NCBI GenBank assembly: GCA_965248175.1
Contig: OZ252093.1
Span: forward strand, 1,612,001 to 1,676,000
Direction of reading: 5' to 3'
Length of the DNA stretch: 64,000 nucleotides
From: VXPQ01 sp965248175
GTDB taxonomy: Bacteria > Bacteroidota > Rhodothermia > Rhodothermales > VXPQ01
This document shows positions 32,759-41,915 of the stretch, piece by piece (the stretch's first letter is position 1; each line of letters starts with the position of its first letter). The notes beneath the pieces were generated by a model. It was given only the letters and a program-made list of their open reading frames with translations, did no database searches and was not told the origin of the DNA. The translations under genes were made by a program, and so were the position numbers.

Positions 32759-33370
32759 TTAGCGCGCGGCGTCAAAATTGCTGGCGACCTGATCCCAATT
32801 GACCACGTTCCACCATGCGTTCACATAGGCGCCGCGGTCGTTCTGGTAGTTCAGGTAGTAGGCATGTTCCCAGACGTCGAGGCCCAGAATCGGCGTGTGT
32901 CCCTGCATGAGAGGACTGTCCTGGTTGGCCGTGGAGTACGCCTCCAGTCCGCCGTTGCCGTTGACGACGAGCCAGGACCATCCGCTCCCGAACCGTCCTG
33001 CCGCACCCGCGGCAAACGTTGTCTGGAACGCATCGAACGAATCGAACGCGGCGTCGATGGCCGCCGCGAGATCGCCCGTGGGCGCCCCCCCGCCGTCTGC
33101 CGACATAATGCTCCAGAACAAGGTGTGGTTGGCGTGTCCACCGCCGTTGTTGCGGACTGCGCCCCGGATGGCTTCGGGCACTGCGTCGATGCCGCGTAGC
33201 AGGTCTTCCACCGACATATCCTGCAACGCCGCCTGACCGTCGAGGGCGGCATTCAGTTTATTGACATATCCCTGATGGTGCTTGCCATGATGAATACGCA
33301 TCGTCCGCTCGTCGATGGTGGATTCCAGCGCATCGAAGGCATAGGGCAGATCGGGAAGTTGGTGTGCCAT
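32759..33370 (-). CDS. sodA: Superoxide dismutase, Mn-type
   Basis: 203 residues from the ATG at 33370 (upstream extension is not family-like). Converts superoxide to peroxide and oxygen in the cytosol. Metal ligands: His in MRIHHGKHHQGYVNKLN, His in GGGHANHTLFW, and Asp/His in GLDVWEHAYYLNY. The NGGGHANH and NQDSPLM segments are those of manganese rather than iron enzymes. Normal length. Followed by queE in the same direction. Confidence 0.94.
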   Translation of the reverse strand: MAHQLPDLPYAFDALESTIDERTMRIHHGKHHQGYVNKLNAALDGQAALQDMSVEDLLRGIDAVPEAIRGAVRNNGGGHANHTLFWSIMSADGGGAPTGDLAAAIDAAFDSFDAFQTTFAAGAAGRFGSGWSWLVVNGNGGLEAYSTANQDSPLMQGHTPILGLDVWEHAYYLNYQNDRGAYVNAWWNVVNWDQVASNFDAAR

Positions 33371-33482
33371 AATGTTGTTATTCGTTACGTGTGAAAAAAG
33401 GTGAAGGATTAATTTCGCGCAGGGCGGTGTTTTCCGATGAACCGTCGGGATCGTACGCGATCTGTCCGCAAGATGTTTTCTG

Positions 33483-35375
33483 CTACGTTTCCCGTTCGAG
33501 GATCGCGACGGCAAGAGGGGGCAGGGTTACGACCACGGAGTGGTTTCGTCCATGAAACGGCGCCGGATCCGTATCGACGCTACCAAGGTTGCCTACGCCG
33601 CCTCCGCCGTATATCTGCGCATCGGAGTTGAGCAGTTCCTGCCAGCGGCCCTTGCCGGGCATCCCGATGCGGTAGTCCGTGCGGGGAACCGGCGTGAAAT
33701 TGAACAGGAACACCAGTTCCCGGTCCGTCGAGCGCCGGATGTAGCTGACCGTACTGCCTTCGTGGTCTTTGAAGTCGATCCATTCGAATCCGCCGGGCTG
33801 GTCGTTCCAAAGCGCCGGATGATCGCGGTACAGGGTATACAGATCTTTTACCCATGCCATCATGCCTTTGTGCAGCGGATCTTTCAGGGCGTCCCAGTCG
33901 ATCGCATGGTCGTGGTCCCATTCGGAAGTCTGTCCGAACTCCGATCCCATGAAGAGCAGTTTCTTTCCCGGATGCCCGATCTGGTGCCCGTACAGGAGGC
34001 GCAGGTTCGCTGCTTTTTGCCAGGCGTCCCCGGGCATTTTGCTCCAGAGCGATCCCTTGCCATGCACGACCTCGTCGTGCGACAGCGGCAGGATATAATG
34101 CTCGGAGTACGTATAGAGGAGGGGGAAGGTGAGGCGGTCCTGATGGTGCTTCCGGTGGACCGGATCCTTCTCCATATACTCCAGGGTGTCGTGCATCCAC
34201 CCCATGTTCCACTTGTAGAGGAAGCCGAGTCCTCCGTCGTAGGTAGGTTTGGAAACGCCCGGCCACGCTGTGGATTCCTCGGCAATCATCAGGATGTCCG
34301 GGGCATGCGTGTAGACGACCTCGTTGACTTTCTTGAGCAGGTCGATGGCTTCGAGATTCTCCCGTCCACCAAATAGGTTCGGGCTCCATTCCTTGCCCCG
34401 CGAATAATCCCGGTAGAGCATGGAAGCCACCGCATCGAAGCGCAACCCGTCTATGTGGTATTCCTCGACCCAGAACAGCGCATTCGAGATCAGAAAGTTG
34501 CGGACCCCCGGCTTGTTGTAGTCGAAGACATACGTGCCCCAGTCGGGATGGCGCCGCATGCCGGGATCGTCGTATTCGTACAGGGTGCCGCCGTCAAAGA
34601 AAACAAGCGCCTGCGGGTCGGTGGCGAAGTGGGCCGGCACCCAATCCAGTACCACTCCGATGCCGCGCCGGTGCAGGTAATCCACCAGATACTTGAAATC
34701 CGCGGGCGAGCCGTACCGGTAGGTGGGGGCATAGTATCCCGCGACCTGATATCCCCAGGAGCCGTAGAACGGGTGCTCCATGACAGGCATGAGTTCCACG
34801 TGCGTGAAACCGAGTTCCTCCACGTGATCGGCAAGGGGCTTGGCGATGTCCCGGTAGCTCATGGAGTACATTCCCCGCTTGCGCCAGGACCCGAGATGCA
34901 CCTCGTAGATCGAGACGGGCCGGTTCAGCGAATCCGGACCGCATCGCTGTTCGAGCCATGTTTTGTCGTCCCATGCATAGTCGAGATCGCAGACAATCGA
35001 AGCCAGTCCCGAGGCTGCGTCTCCGCCCGCCACGGGAGGTTCCATCGCAAAGGCGTAGGGGTCCGTCTTGTCCACCGTATACATGCTCCGCGTAATGCGG
35101 TACTTATACTTCTGACCGCTCCGGGCGCCCGGTACGTACGTTTCCCAGACGCCTCCCTTTCTTCGCTGCAGCGGATGCGCATCCGGCTTCCAGTCGTTGA
35201 ATTCCCCCAGCACGGATACGGCGTCGGCCCCCGGGGCCCACACGGCAAACCAGACGCCTTCCTTGTCCGGGTGCGCTCCCAGCTTCTCGTAACTACGGTA
35301 AAAGGAGCCTTCCTCCAGGCGTTGGGCGTCTTCCTTGTTGATCCACAAACGGCGGGGCGTCTTTTTTGGGGGCAT
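33483..35375 (-). CDS. glgB: 1,4-alpha-glucan branching enzyme GlgB
   Basis: 630 residues from the ATG at 35375; the frame extends upstream without homology. GH13 enzyme forming alpha-1,6 branches in glycogen. Domains: a CBM48 module (WAPGADAVSVLGEFNDWKPDAH) near residue 50, then the catalytic barrel with GYQVAGYYAPTYRYGSP, the nucleophile Asp in DGLRFDAVASMLYRDYS, the acid Glu in MIAEESTAWPG, and LPLSHDEVVHGKGSL. The C-terminal beta-domain ends in AVAILERET. It is the shorter form without the extra N1 domain. It lies 59 bases after glgE on the same strand, so the pair is probably an operon. Confidence 0.96.
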   Translation of the reverse strand: MPPKKTPRRLWINKEDAQRLEEGSFYRSYEKLGAHPDKEGVWFAVWAPGADAVSVLGEFNDWKPDAHPLQRRKGGVWETYVPGARSGQKYKYRITRSMYTVDKTDPYAFAMEPPVAGGDAASGLASIVCDLDYAWDDKTWLEQRCGPDSLNRPVSIYEVHLGSWRKRGMYSMSYRDIAKPLADHVEELGFTHVELMPVMEHPFYGSWGYQVAGYYAPTYRYGSPADFKYLVDYLHRRGIGVVLDWVPAHFATDPQALVFFDGGTLYEYDDPGMRRHPDWGTYVFDYNKPGVRNFLISNALFWVEEYHIDGLRFDAVASMLYRDYSRGKEWSPNLFGGRENLEAIDLLKKVNEVVYTHAPDILMIAEESTAWPGVSKPTYDGGLGFLYKWNMGWMHDTLEYMEKDPVHRKHHQDRLTFPLLYTYSEHYILPLSHDEVVHGKGSLWSKMPGDAWQKAANLRLLYGHQIGHPGKKLLFMGSEFGQTSEWDHDHAIDWDALKDPLHKGMMAWVKDLYTLYRDHPALWNDQPGGFEWIDFKDHEGSTVSYIRRSTDRELVFLFNFTPVPRTDYRIGMPGKGRWQELLNSDAQIYGGGGVGNLGSVDTDPAPFHGRNHSVVVTLPPLAVAILERET

Positions 35376-35434
35376 TATATCTGAAAGTTGCCAGGGGTAC
35401 CTAATGACACGACTCGGGGTCATGCCTGCGCATC

Positions 35435-37390
35435 CTATCCAGCGCGGAAGATCCGCACCGGCGTTTTCTGCGGGTTGAGCCGTATATAGTGGGTCGATCC
35501 TTTCCAGGGAGCGCGCCGGCTGTCGAGCAGGTCGTGCATATCCCATCGCTGGTCTTCCGGCAGGCCGAGATCGCCGGGATCGAGGGAAAGCCACCCCCGC
35601 TGTTCATGATGCGGGTCCAGGTTGACGACCACGACGATCCGGTTGTCGCCGAAGGTTTTCGAGTACGCCAGCAACTGCGGGTTGTCCGTGTCGTGAAACC
35701 GCAGGTTCCGCATGTGCTGCAAGGCCGGATTCTCCCGCCGGATACGGTTCAATCGGCGCATGAACGGTTGCAGCGAATCCGGGTCGTTCCAGTTCCAGGA
35801 CCGGACCTCGTATTTTTCATTGTTTGCATATTCCTCGCGGTCCGGGTGCTGCACGTTGTCCACGTGTTCGAACGGGGGGCCGTAGACGCCGTACGCCGAC
35901 GACAGGGTGGCGGCAAGCGCCAGCCGGACGATATGTGCGGGGCGTCCGCCCTTGACCAGGTATTCGTGCAGAATATCCGGCGTATTCGGCCAGAAGTTGG
36001 GGCGACAAAATTCACCTACCTCCGAGTCGTACAGTTCGCGGCAATACGAAACCAGTTCGTCCTTCGTGTTGCGCCAGGTGAAGTAGGTGTACGAATTGTT
36101 GAAACCCAGTTTAGCCAGTTCGTACATGATTTTAGGGCGGGCGAACGCTTCGGACAGGAAGATCAGTTCGGGATGTTGTTTCCGCAACTCCCGGAGGCAC
36201 CATGTCCAGAACGCAAAGGGCTTCGTATGGGGGTTGTCCACGCGGAATACCAGCACGCCCCGGTCGATCCAGAACTCGAACACGCTCTTCAGTTCGCGCC
36301 ACAGGGCTTCCCGGTCTTTCGACAGAAAATCGAGCGGATAGACATCCTGGTATTTCTTGGGTGGATTCTCCGCATACCGGATGGAGCCGTCGGGCCGCTG
36401 TTGAAACCAGTCGGGGTGCTCGCGGACCCAGGGATGATCCGGGGAAGTCTGGAAGGCAATGTCGATGGCCACATGCAGGTTCAGTTTCCGGGCCTGCGCC
36501 ACGAACCGGTCGAAGGCATCCAGTCCGCCCAGATCGGGATGCACGGCCTTGTGCCCGCCCGCCTCGGAGCCGATAGCCCAGGGGCTGCCCGGTTCGCCCG
36601 GGCCGGCTTCCGGCGTATTATCCTTGCCTTTCCGGTGCGTATGCCCGATCGGATGCACAGGGGGCAGGTATACGATGTCGAACCCGAGCTCCTTGATGCG
36701 CGGCAACAGCTCCGCCGCATCGTCGAGCGTGGCGTGGGGCGCGTTGTTTTTCCTGCCGTCTTTCCCCTGGGGCGCGGAGCGGGGGAAAAATTCGTACCAT
36801 GCGGCAAAGCGGGCCAGCACGGGGTCCACCACCACGGCGTACGTGTCGCTCTCGATCATGCTCAGACGCGGATCGTTGGCCTGCACAAGCACGATCACCT
36901 TGTCTTCCAGCGCGGCTTCGGCGTCGCCCGCTTCCATCGCTTCGGCGTAGCGCAGCAGCGCTTTCCGGTCCTTGCCCCTGGCAACCTGCGCCGATCGCTT
37001 GAGAAGCCCTGCACCCACAAGGAGCTCGCTTTCGATCTCCGGGTCATTGCTTTCAACCCGACGCGCAAACCGGTCTCGCCATGTCGTAAAGGGATCCGCC
37101 CATGCCCGTACCCGAAAAAACCACGTTCCCAGCCGGTCCAGTGTCCACGAGGCGAGATATTCGTCGTTGTAGCGCAGCGCCATGCGGTGGATCGTTTCCT
37201 TTTCGTCCTGTTCGTGGCGAACAAGGAGTTCTGCGGCAATGCACTCGTGGCCCTCGGTAATCAAGTCGGCCTGGACGATCATTTCGTCTCCCGGAAACCT
37301 GCGCACGGGCCATCTGCCCCCGTCCGTTTGCGGCGTTAGCCCGGTAAGCACCGGGCAAGAACAGTGTTCGGGCAAATTCAGATCGTCCAT
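35435..37390 (-). CDS. glgE: Alpha-1,4-glucan:maltose-1-phosphate maltosyltransferase GlgE
   Basis: 651 residues. GH13_3 enzyme that extends alpha-glucan using maltose 1-phosphate. The N-terminal ~190 residues are the GlgE-specific domain (helical insert LLVGAGLLKRSAQVARGKDRK). Then the barrel: VYLPPVHPIGHTHRKGKDN, IAFQTSPDHPWVREHPDWF, the nucleophile Asp in VLVFRVDNPHTKPFAFW, the acid Glu in FLSEAFARPKIMYELAKLGF, and FWPNTPDILHEYL. These are GlgE hallmarks and rule out a plain amylase. The donor-forming genes (TreS/Pep2 or GlgM) are not in the window. Divergent from glgX across 110 bases. Confidence 0.95.
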   Translation of the reverse strand: MDDLNLPEHCSCPVLTGLTPQTDGGRWPVRRFPGDEMIVQADLITEGHECIAAELLVRHEQDEKETIHRMALRYNDEYLASWTLDRLGTWFFRVRAWADPFTTWRDRFARRVESNDPEIESELLVGAGLLKRSAQVARGKDRKALLRYAEAMEAGDAEAALEDKVIVLVQANDPRLSMIESDTYAVVVDPVLARFAAWYEFFPRSAPQGKDGRKNNAPHATLDDAAELLPRIKELGFDIVYLPPVHPIGHTHRKGKDNTPEAGPGEPGSPWAIGSEAGGHKAVHPDLGGLDAFDRFVAQARKLNLHVAIDIAFQTSPDHPWVREHPDWFQQRPDGSIRYAENPPKKYQDVYPLDFLSKDREALWRELKSVFEFWIDRGVLVFRVDNPHTKPFAFWTWCLRELRKQHPELIFLSEAFARPKIMYELAKLGFNNSYTYFTWRNTKDELVSYCRELYDSEVGEFCRPNFWPNTPDILHEYLVKGGRPAHIVRLALAATLSSAYGVYGPPFEHVDNVQHPDREEYANNEKYEVRSWNWNDPDSLQPFMRRLNRIRRENPALQHMRNLRFHDTDNPQLLAYSKTFGDNRIVVVVNLDPHHEQRGWLSLDPGDLGLPEDQRWDMHDLLDSRRAPWKGSTHYIRLNPQKTPVRIFRAG

Positions 37391-37500
37391 GTACGATGTT
37401 TGTCGAAAAGGTGAATGCGCGATGTTCCGACAGGGGCGCTGGAACGGGCGCGGGTTTCCGGGGTTTCGGAATGCCCTTCGTACGTTCGTTTATATACACC

Positions 37501-39726
37501 ATGTCGAAAGGTACATCGAAATCCGCACGATCGCATCCGGAAAACCAGGCCCGGATATGGCCCAGTCAGCCGAATCCCCCCGGCGCGCACTGGGACGGCG
37601 AGGGTGTGCACTTCTCCGTGTTCAGCCGTCATGCAGAGCATGTGGAGCTGGTGTTGTTCGAGGATGGCAAGGCCGACGCACCGTCGGTAACGCTTGCTCT
37701 CCCCGAACGCACGGGGCCCATGTGGCATGGCTATGTTCCCGGGCTGGCTCCGGGTCAATGCTACGGGTACCGTGTACATGGTCCATACGACCCCGAACAC
37801 GGCCACCGGTTCAATCCGAACAAGGTGCTTTTCGATCCCTATGCGAAGGCCATCGGGAGGCCGCTTTCCTGGCACGACAGTCTTTTCGGCTATGTCATTG
37901 GAACGGATGAGGAAGACCTTCCTTTCAGCGATCTCGACAGCGCCCCGTATGCCCCGCTCGGGGCCGTAGTGGACGAGCGGTTCGACTGGGGAGACGACCG
38001 CTCTCCGGACATCTCGTGGGAAGATACCATTTTGTACGAAACGCACGTGAAGGGGATCAGCAAGCGACACCCGGATGTGCCTCCGCACCTGCGTGGTACG
38101 TATGCGGGGCTCGCTTCGGAGCCTGTGCTGGATCACCTGCGGAGCCTTGGTGTCACGACCATTGAGTTACTTCCCGTACATGCTCATGTGCATGACCGCC
38201 GCCTTGTCGAGGAGGGGTTGGCTCAGTACTGGGGATACAATACGTTGGCCTGGTTCGCTCCGGAGCCGGGATACGCCGCGGCCGGCCTTGCGGGGGCCGT
38301 GCACGAATTCAAGCAGATGGTCCGGACGCTTCACGCGGCCGGCTTCGAGGTGATTCTGGATGTCGTGTACAACCACTCGGGGGAAGGCAACCGGCTCGGC
38401 CCCACGCTTTCCCTGCGGGGGCTGGACAATCTTTTGTACTACAAGAACAATCCTGGCCAGACGCGCTACCTCGCGGATTATACGGGTACCGGCAATACCC
38501 TCGACGCCGGGCGCCCGCAGGTGCTACGCCTCGTTATGGACAGCCTGCGGTACTGGGCGTGCGAAATGCATGTGGACGGGTTCCGGTTCGATCTGGCCAC
38601 TACCCTGGCGCGCCAGCACTACGATGTGGACATGGCCTCCACGTTTTTCACGCTTGTCGAACAGGATCCCGTGCTCAGCCGTGTGAAGCTGATTGCGGAG
38701 GCGTGGGATGTGGGGCCGGGAGGGTACCGCGTTGGCGACTTCCCGTGGCTCTGGTCCGAGTGGAACGGGCGTTTCCGGGACGTCGTGCGCCGGTTCTGGC
38801 GGGGCGATACGGGTTTGCAGGGGGATTTTGCGACCCGGTACGCGGGATCGAACGACCTGTACCGGGCGCCGGAGCGCCGCCTTTCCGCGTCCGTCAATTT
38901 CGTTACGGCCCACGACGGATTCACGCTGGAGGACCTCGTCAGTTACGAGCACAGGCATAACCATGCGAATGGGGAGGACAACCGCGACGGGCACGAACCC
39001 AATTACAGCGCCAATTGCGGCGAGGAGGGTCCCACCGACCGCCCCGACGTGCTGAATATGCGCGAGCGGCGTAAGCGGAGCATAGTGACGACCTTGTTGC
39101 TTTCCCAGGGCGTTCCGATGCTGCTCGGCGGCGACGAACTCTCGAATACGCAGGAAGGCAACAACAATCCCTACTGTCAGGACAACGAACTTACCTGGTA
39201 CGACTGGGACCTCGACGACCGGAAGCAGGCTTTTCTGGAATTCACGAAAAAGATGGTGGCGCTTCGCAAGGCGCACCCGAGTTTCCGGCGGCGTTTCTTT
39301 TTGCGGGGCCAAACGGACGCGCAGGGTGCGCGCGATGTGCTCTGGTGGCATCCGGACGGACGCGAGATGGATTACGGCGACTGGGCGAATCACGGGTTGC
39401 AGGCGTTCGGCGTACTGCTTTGCGGAGGCGGCCTGCACGGTCTGGATGCAGAGGGACGCAAGCGCGAGGACGATACCATGCTGATCCTGTTCAATGCCGG
39501 GGGGCACGACGTGACTTTTGCCCTCCCCGCCCCTGAAACGCTGCTCTGCACCGGGGCGGAATCGCCCCAAGGTCCCTGGGAGTTCGTGTCCGGCATGGAT
39601 ATGCCTGCACCGGAAGAAAATCCACCTGCCCGCGGGGACGGGGACTTCCGGGATGGGGACCGGATTGTTGACGGGCGGATTACCGTGGAGGCTTTTTCGA
39701 CGGCGGTGTTGTGTGCACCACGGTGA
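37501..39726 (+). CDS. glgX: Glycogen debranching enzyme GlgX
   Basis: 741 residues from the ATG at 37501; the frame is open from 37396 but without homology. GH13_11 isoamylase-type enzyme that removes alpha-1,6 side chains from phosphorylase-limited glycogen. N-terminal CBM48 (VHFSVFSRHAEHVELVLFED). Barrel motifs are ETHVKGISKRHPDVPPHLRG (typical GlgX/TreX), VILDVVYNHSGEGN, the nucleophile Asp in DGFRFDLATTLARQ, the acid Glu in LIAEAWDVGPGGYRVGDF and VTAHDGFTLEDLVSYE. The C-terminal beta domain ends near STAVLCAPR. Divergent from glgE and convergent with malQ. Confidence 0.95.
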   Translation: MSKGTSKSARSHPENQARIWPSQPNPPGAHWDGEGVHFSVFSRHAEHVELVLFEDGKADAPSVTLALPERTGPMWHGYVPGLAPGQCYGYRVHGPYDPEHGHRFNPNKVLFDPYAKAIGRPLSWHDSLFGYVIGTDEEDLPFSDLDSAPYAPLGAVVDERFDWGDDRSPDISWEDTILYETHVKGISKRHPDVPPHLRGTYAGLASEPVLDHLRSLGVTTIELLPVHAHVHDRRLVEEGLAQYWGYNTLAWFAPEPGYAAAGLAGAVHEFKQMVRTLHAAGFEVILDVVYNHSGEGNRLGPTLSLRGLDNLLYYKNNPGQTRYLADYTGTGNTLDAGRPQVLRLVMDSLRYWACEMHVDGFRFDLATTLARQHYDVDMASTFFTLVEQDPVLSRVKLIAEAWDVGPGGYRVGDFPWLWSEWNGRFRDVVRRFWRGDTGLQGDFATRYAGSNDLYRAPERRLSASVNFVTAHDGFTLEDLVSYEHRHNHANGEDNRDGHEPNYSANCGEEGPTDRPDVLNMRERRKRSIVTTLLLSQGVPMLLGGDELSNTQEGNNNPYCQDNELTWYDWDLDDRKQAFLEFTKKMVALRKAHPSFRRRFFLRGQTDAQGARDVLWWHPDGREMDYGDWANHGLQAFGVLLCGGGLHGLDAEGRKREDDTMLILFNAGGHDVTFALPAPETLLCTGAESPQGPWEFVSGMDMPAPEENPPARGDGDFRDGDRIVDGRITVEAFSTAVLCAPR

Positions 39727-39945
39727 GGGGTGGTACGCCTCACTGGTAAACAGGTGCGCTATCCGCTTACCTATGCAGCCACTGGCTGCGTTTCACGGTG
39801 AAGGAGCGAGCCGGCTCGTTGTCGATAGTGCCGATCTCGCAGGTCACTTCGGATCGGCCAGAAGAGCCGCAGCCGCCGTCTGTCTTCCGGTAGCAATAAA
39901 TGCCCTGCGGGATACGTCTCCGTCTTTCTTCGCTGACGCTATCGA

Positions 39946-41772
39946 TCAGGAATTGGTTGGCGAGGGTGTATATGTACCCTCTGCCCGCCCACACAGGATG
40001 GTGAGGGCCTTCAGGCGTTCCCGGATATCCTGTGTCAACCGGTCTTTCGCAAAGCGCCATCCCCAGTTTCCTTCGGGCACGCCCGGCGTGTTCATGCGCG
40101 CCTCCGTTCCCAGTCCCAGCAGGTCCTGCATCGGAAAGACGGCATACTCGGCAGGGGATGCGAGCGTTGCCCGGAGCGCCACCCAGTGCACCTCCCGTTC
40201 GGGGCAGTTGTCCAGCCCCAGATACGCGCGGGCGAAGTCGTACTCCTTCTTTTTTTGCGGATCCGAAGCCAGCTTTTTCCACCAGCCGCGGAACGTGTCG
40301 TTGTCGTGCGTACCTGTGTACAGCACGAGATTCCGCAGGTTGTTGTGCGGCAGGGACGGGTTGTCGGGGCCGTGGGAGAAGGCAAACTGGAGCACGGCCA
40401 TGCCGGGGCGCCCGAGGGCGTCTATGAGGTCGCGTACATCGTCGGTGATGAATCCGAGGTCTTCGGCCACGAGCGGCAGGGGGCCGAGCCGCTTCTCCAT
40501 GCTTTCGAAGAAAGACCGGCCCGGGCCGACCATCCACTTTCCGTTCACGGCGGTTTCTTCCCCGGCCGGAATCTCCCAGTAGGCGGCGAAGCCCCGAAAA
40601 TGATCCAGCCGCACCAGGTCCACCTGGTTCAGGATCGCTTCGAGCCGGCGCGCCCACCATGTGAAATCGTTCTTCCGCATCGTGTTCCAGCGGTACGTCG
40701 GGTTGTTCCAGTGTTGTCCGGTCTTGCTGAAATAGTCGGGGGGAACGCCTCCGGAAAAGGCGCTTTGCCCGTTTTCGTCGAGGCGAAAGAGGTCGGGATG
40801 CGCCCATACGTCCGCGCTGTCGTGCGCTACGTAGATGGGAATGTCGCCGAATAACAGGATGTCCCGTTCGTTGCAGTAGCGCTTGAGGCGATTCCACTGG
40901 TCGTACACCACAAACTGTGCGAATTTGTGCTGTCGGACGAGGGCGGTGCGCAACTGACGTGCCCGGTCGATGTCGTCCCGGCGCCACCAACATCCCTTGC
41001 CGAGTATGTCGGCTGATGTCATGTCGGCCTTCTTATCGGATTTGGAATACAGGCGTTCATCGCACTCCCACCAATATTCCCCCTCGCCGTCCGTCTTCAT
41101 TTCGCAAAAATCCCCGATCGCGTACGGATCCCGCAAGGCGTACTGCTTGGGCCACTTTGTCCATTCGACTTTGAGATACTGTTCCCGCAGCGCCATGAAC
41201 AGGGCGTAGTCGTCGAGCCAGTGAGCATTGGCCCTGCAAAAGGCGTCGAAAGCGGCGGGGCCGAAGGCGCAGGGGGTTTCTCCGGCCTCGAAACGCTCGA
41301 AGGCTGTTTCCAGGAGCAGGGTCTTCATGCGGCGGGCTTTATCGAAATCCGCAGAGGACGCATGGTGTGGCGTGACTTCATGGGGGTAGTACAGGAAATA
41401 CTCGGCAGGCAACGAGCCTTGTTCAGCTACTTCCAGTGGATCGTTATCGCCAAAAACGAAGGCGATCTCTCCATCTTCCGGATGCAACAAGCCGTCTTCC
41501 GCCATCAGGTCCGGGCTTACGAAGAGCGGGTCCATGGCGAACGTGGACGGGCTGGAATAGGGTGAATTCCCAAGGCCCGCCGGGCCGAGCGGAAGCACCT
41601 GCCAGATGCGCTGGTCCGTTTCCGCCAGAAAATCCGCGAAACAATAGGCCTCCGGCCCCAGATCGCCCACGCCGTACGGACCCGGAAGCGAGGTGATGTG
41701 CAGCAGGATGCCGCTGGAGCGCGGCAAGGGCAGAGCGCCCCCGGGACGATTTTTACAGGCCCCGACGGTCAC
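39946..41772 (-). CDS. malQ: 4-alpha-glucanotransferase MalQ (amylomaltase)
   Basis: 608 residues from a GTG at 41772. GH77 enzyme that transfers alpha-1,4-glucan segments between maltodextrins, the third partner with glgX in recycling linear chains. Family boxes: RSSGILLHITSLPGPYGVGDLG, QVLPLGPAGLGNSPYSSPS, the nucleophile Asp in VDLVRLDHFRGFAAYWEIPA, the acid Glu in PLVAEDLGFITDDV, and YTGTHDND. Odd: ~25 extra residues (SDKKADMTSADILGKGCWWRR) compared with the compact plant/bacterial form, preceding the DIDRARQLRTALVRQHKF helix. The 219 bases between malQ and glgX contain no gene. Confidence 0.95.
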   Translation of the reverse strand: MTVGACKNRPGGALPLPRSSGILLHITSLPGPYGVGDLGPEAYCFADFLAETDQRIWQVLPLGPAGLGNSPYSSPSTFAMDPLFVSPDLMAEDGLLHPEDGEIAFVFGDNDPLEVAEQGSLPAEYFLYYPHEVTPHHASSADFDKARRMKTLLLETAFERFEAGETPCAFGPAAFDAFCRANAHWLDDYALFMALREQYLKVEWTKWPKQYALRDPYAIGDFCEMKTDGEGEYWWECDERLYSKSDKKADMTSADILGKGCWWRRDDIDRARQLRTALVRQHKFAQFVVYDQWNRLKRYCNERDILLFGDIPIYVAHDSADVWAHPDLFRLDENGQSAFSGGVPPDYFSKTGQHWNNPTYRWNTMRKNDFTWWARRLEAILNQVDLVRLDHFRGFAAYWEIPAGEETAVNGKWMVGPGRSFFESMEKRLGPLPLVAEDLGFITDDVRDLIDALGRPGMAVLQFAFSHGPDNPSLPHNNLRNLVLYTGTHDNDTFRGWWKKLASDPQKKKEYDFARAYLGLDNCPEREVHWVALRATLASPAEYAVFPMQDLLGLGTEARMNTPGVPEGNWGWRFAKDRLTQDIRERLKALTILCGRAEGTYTPSPTNS

Positions 41773-41915
41773 GGGAAGTACTCCTTGGGCGTCGCCGGAT
41801 CAAATTGCCGACATGGATATGCTATATACATATTTAGGTTGAATGGTTTGCGCACAACCCGTAAAATACACGTATCCTGTAGGTATTCCGATTCAATATT
41901 GTGAGGGTTTTCCGT

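Noticed and set aside
35435..37390. GlgE as trehalose synthase or plain alpha-amylase
   Set aside because: The N-terminal domain and the VLVFRVDNPHTKPFAFW and FLSEAFARPK boxes are specific to GlgE.
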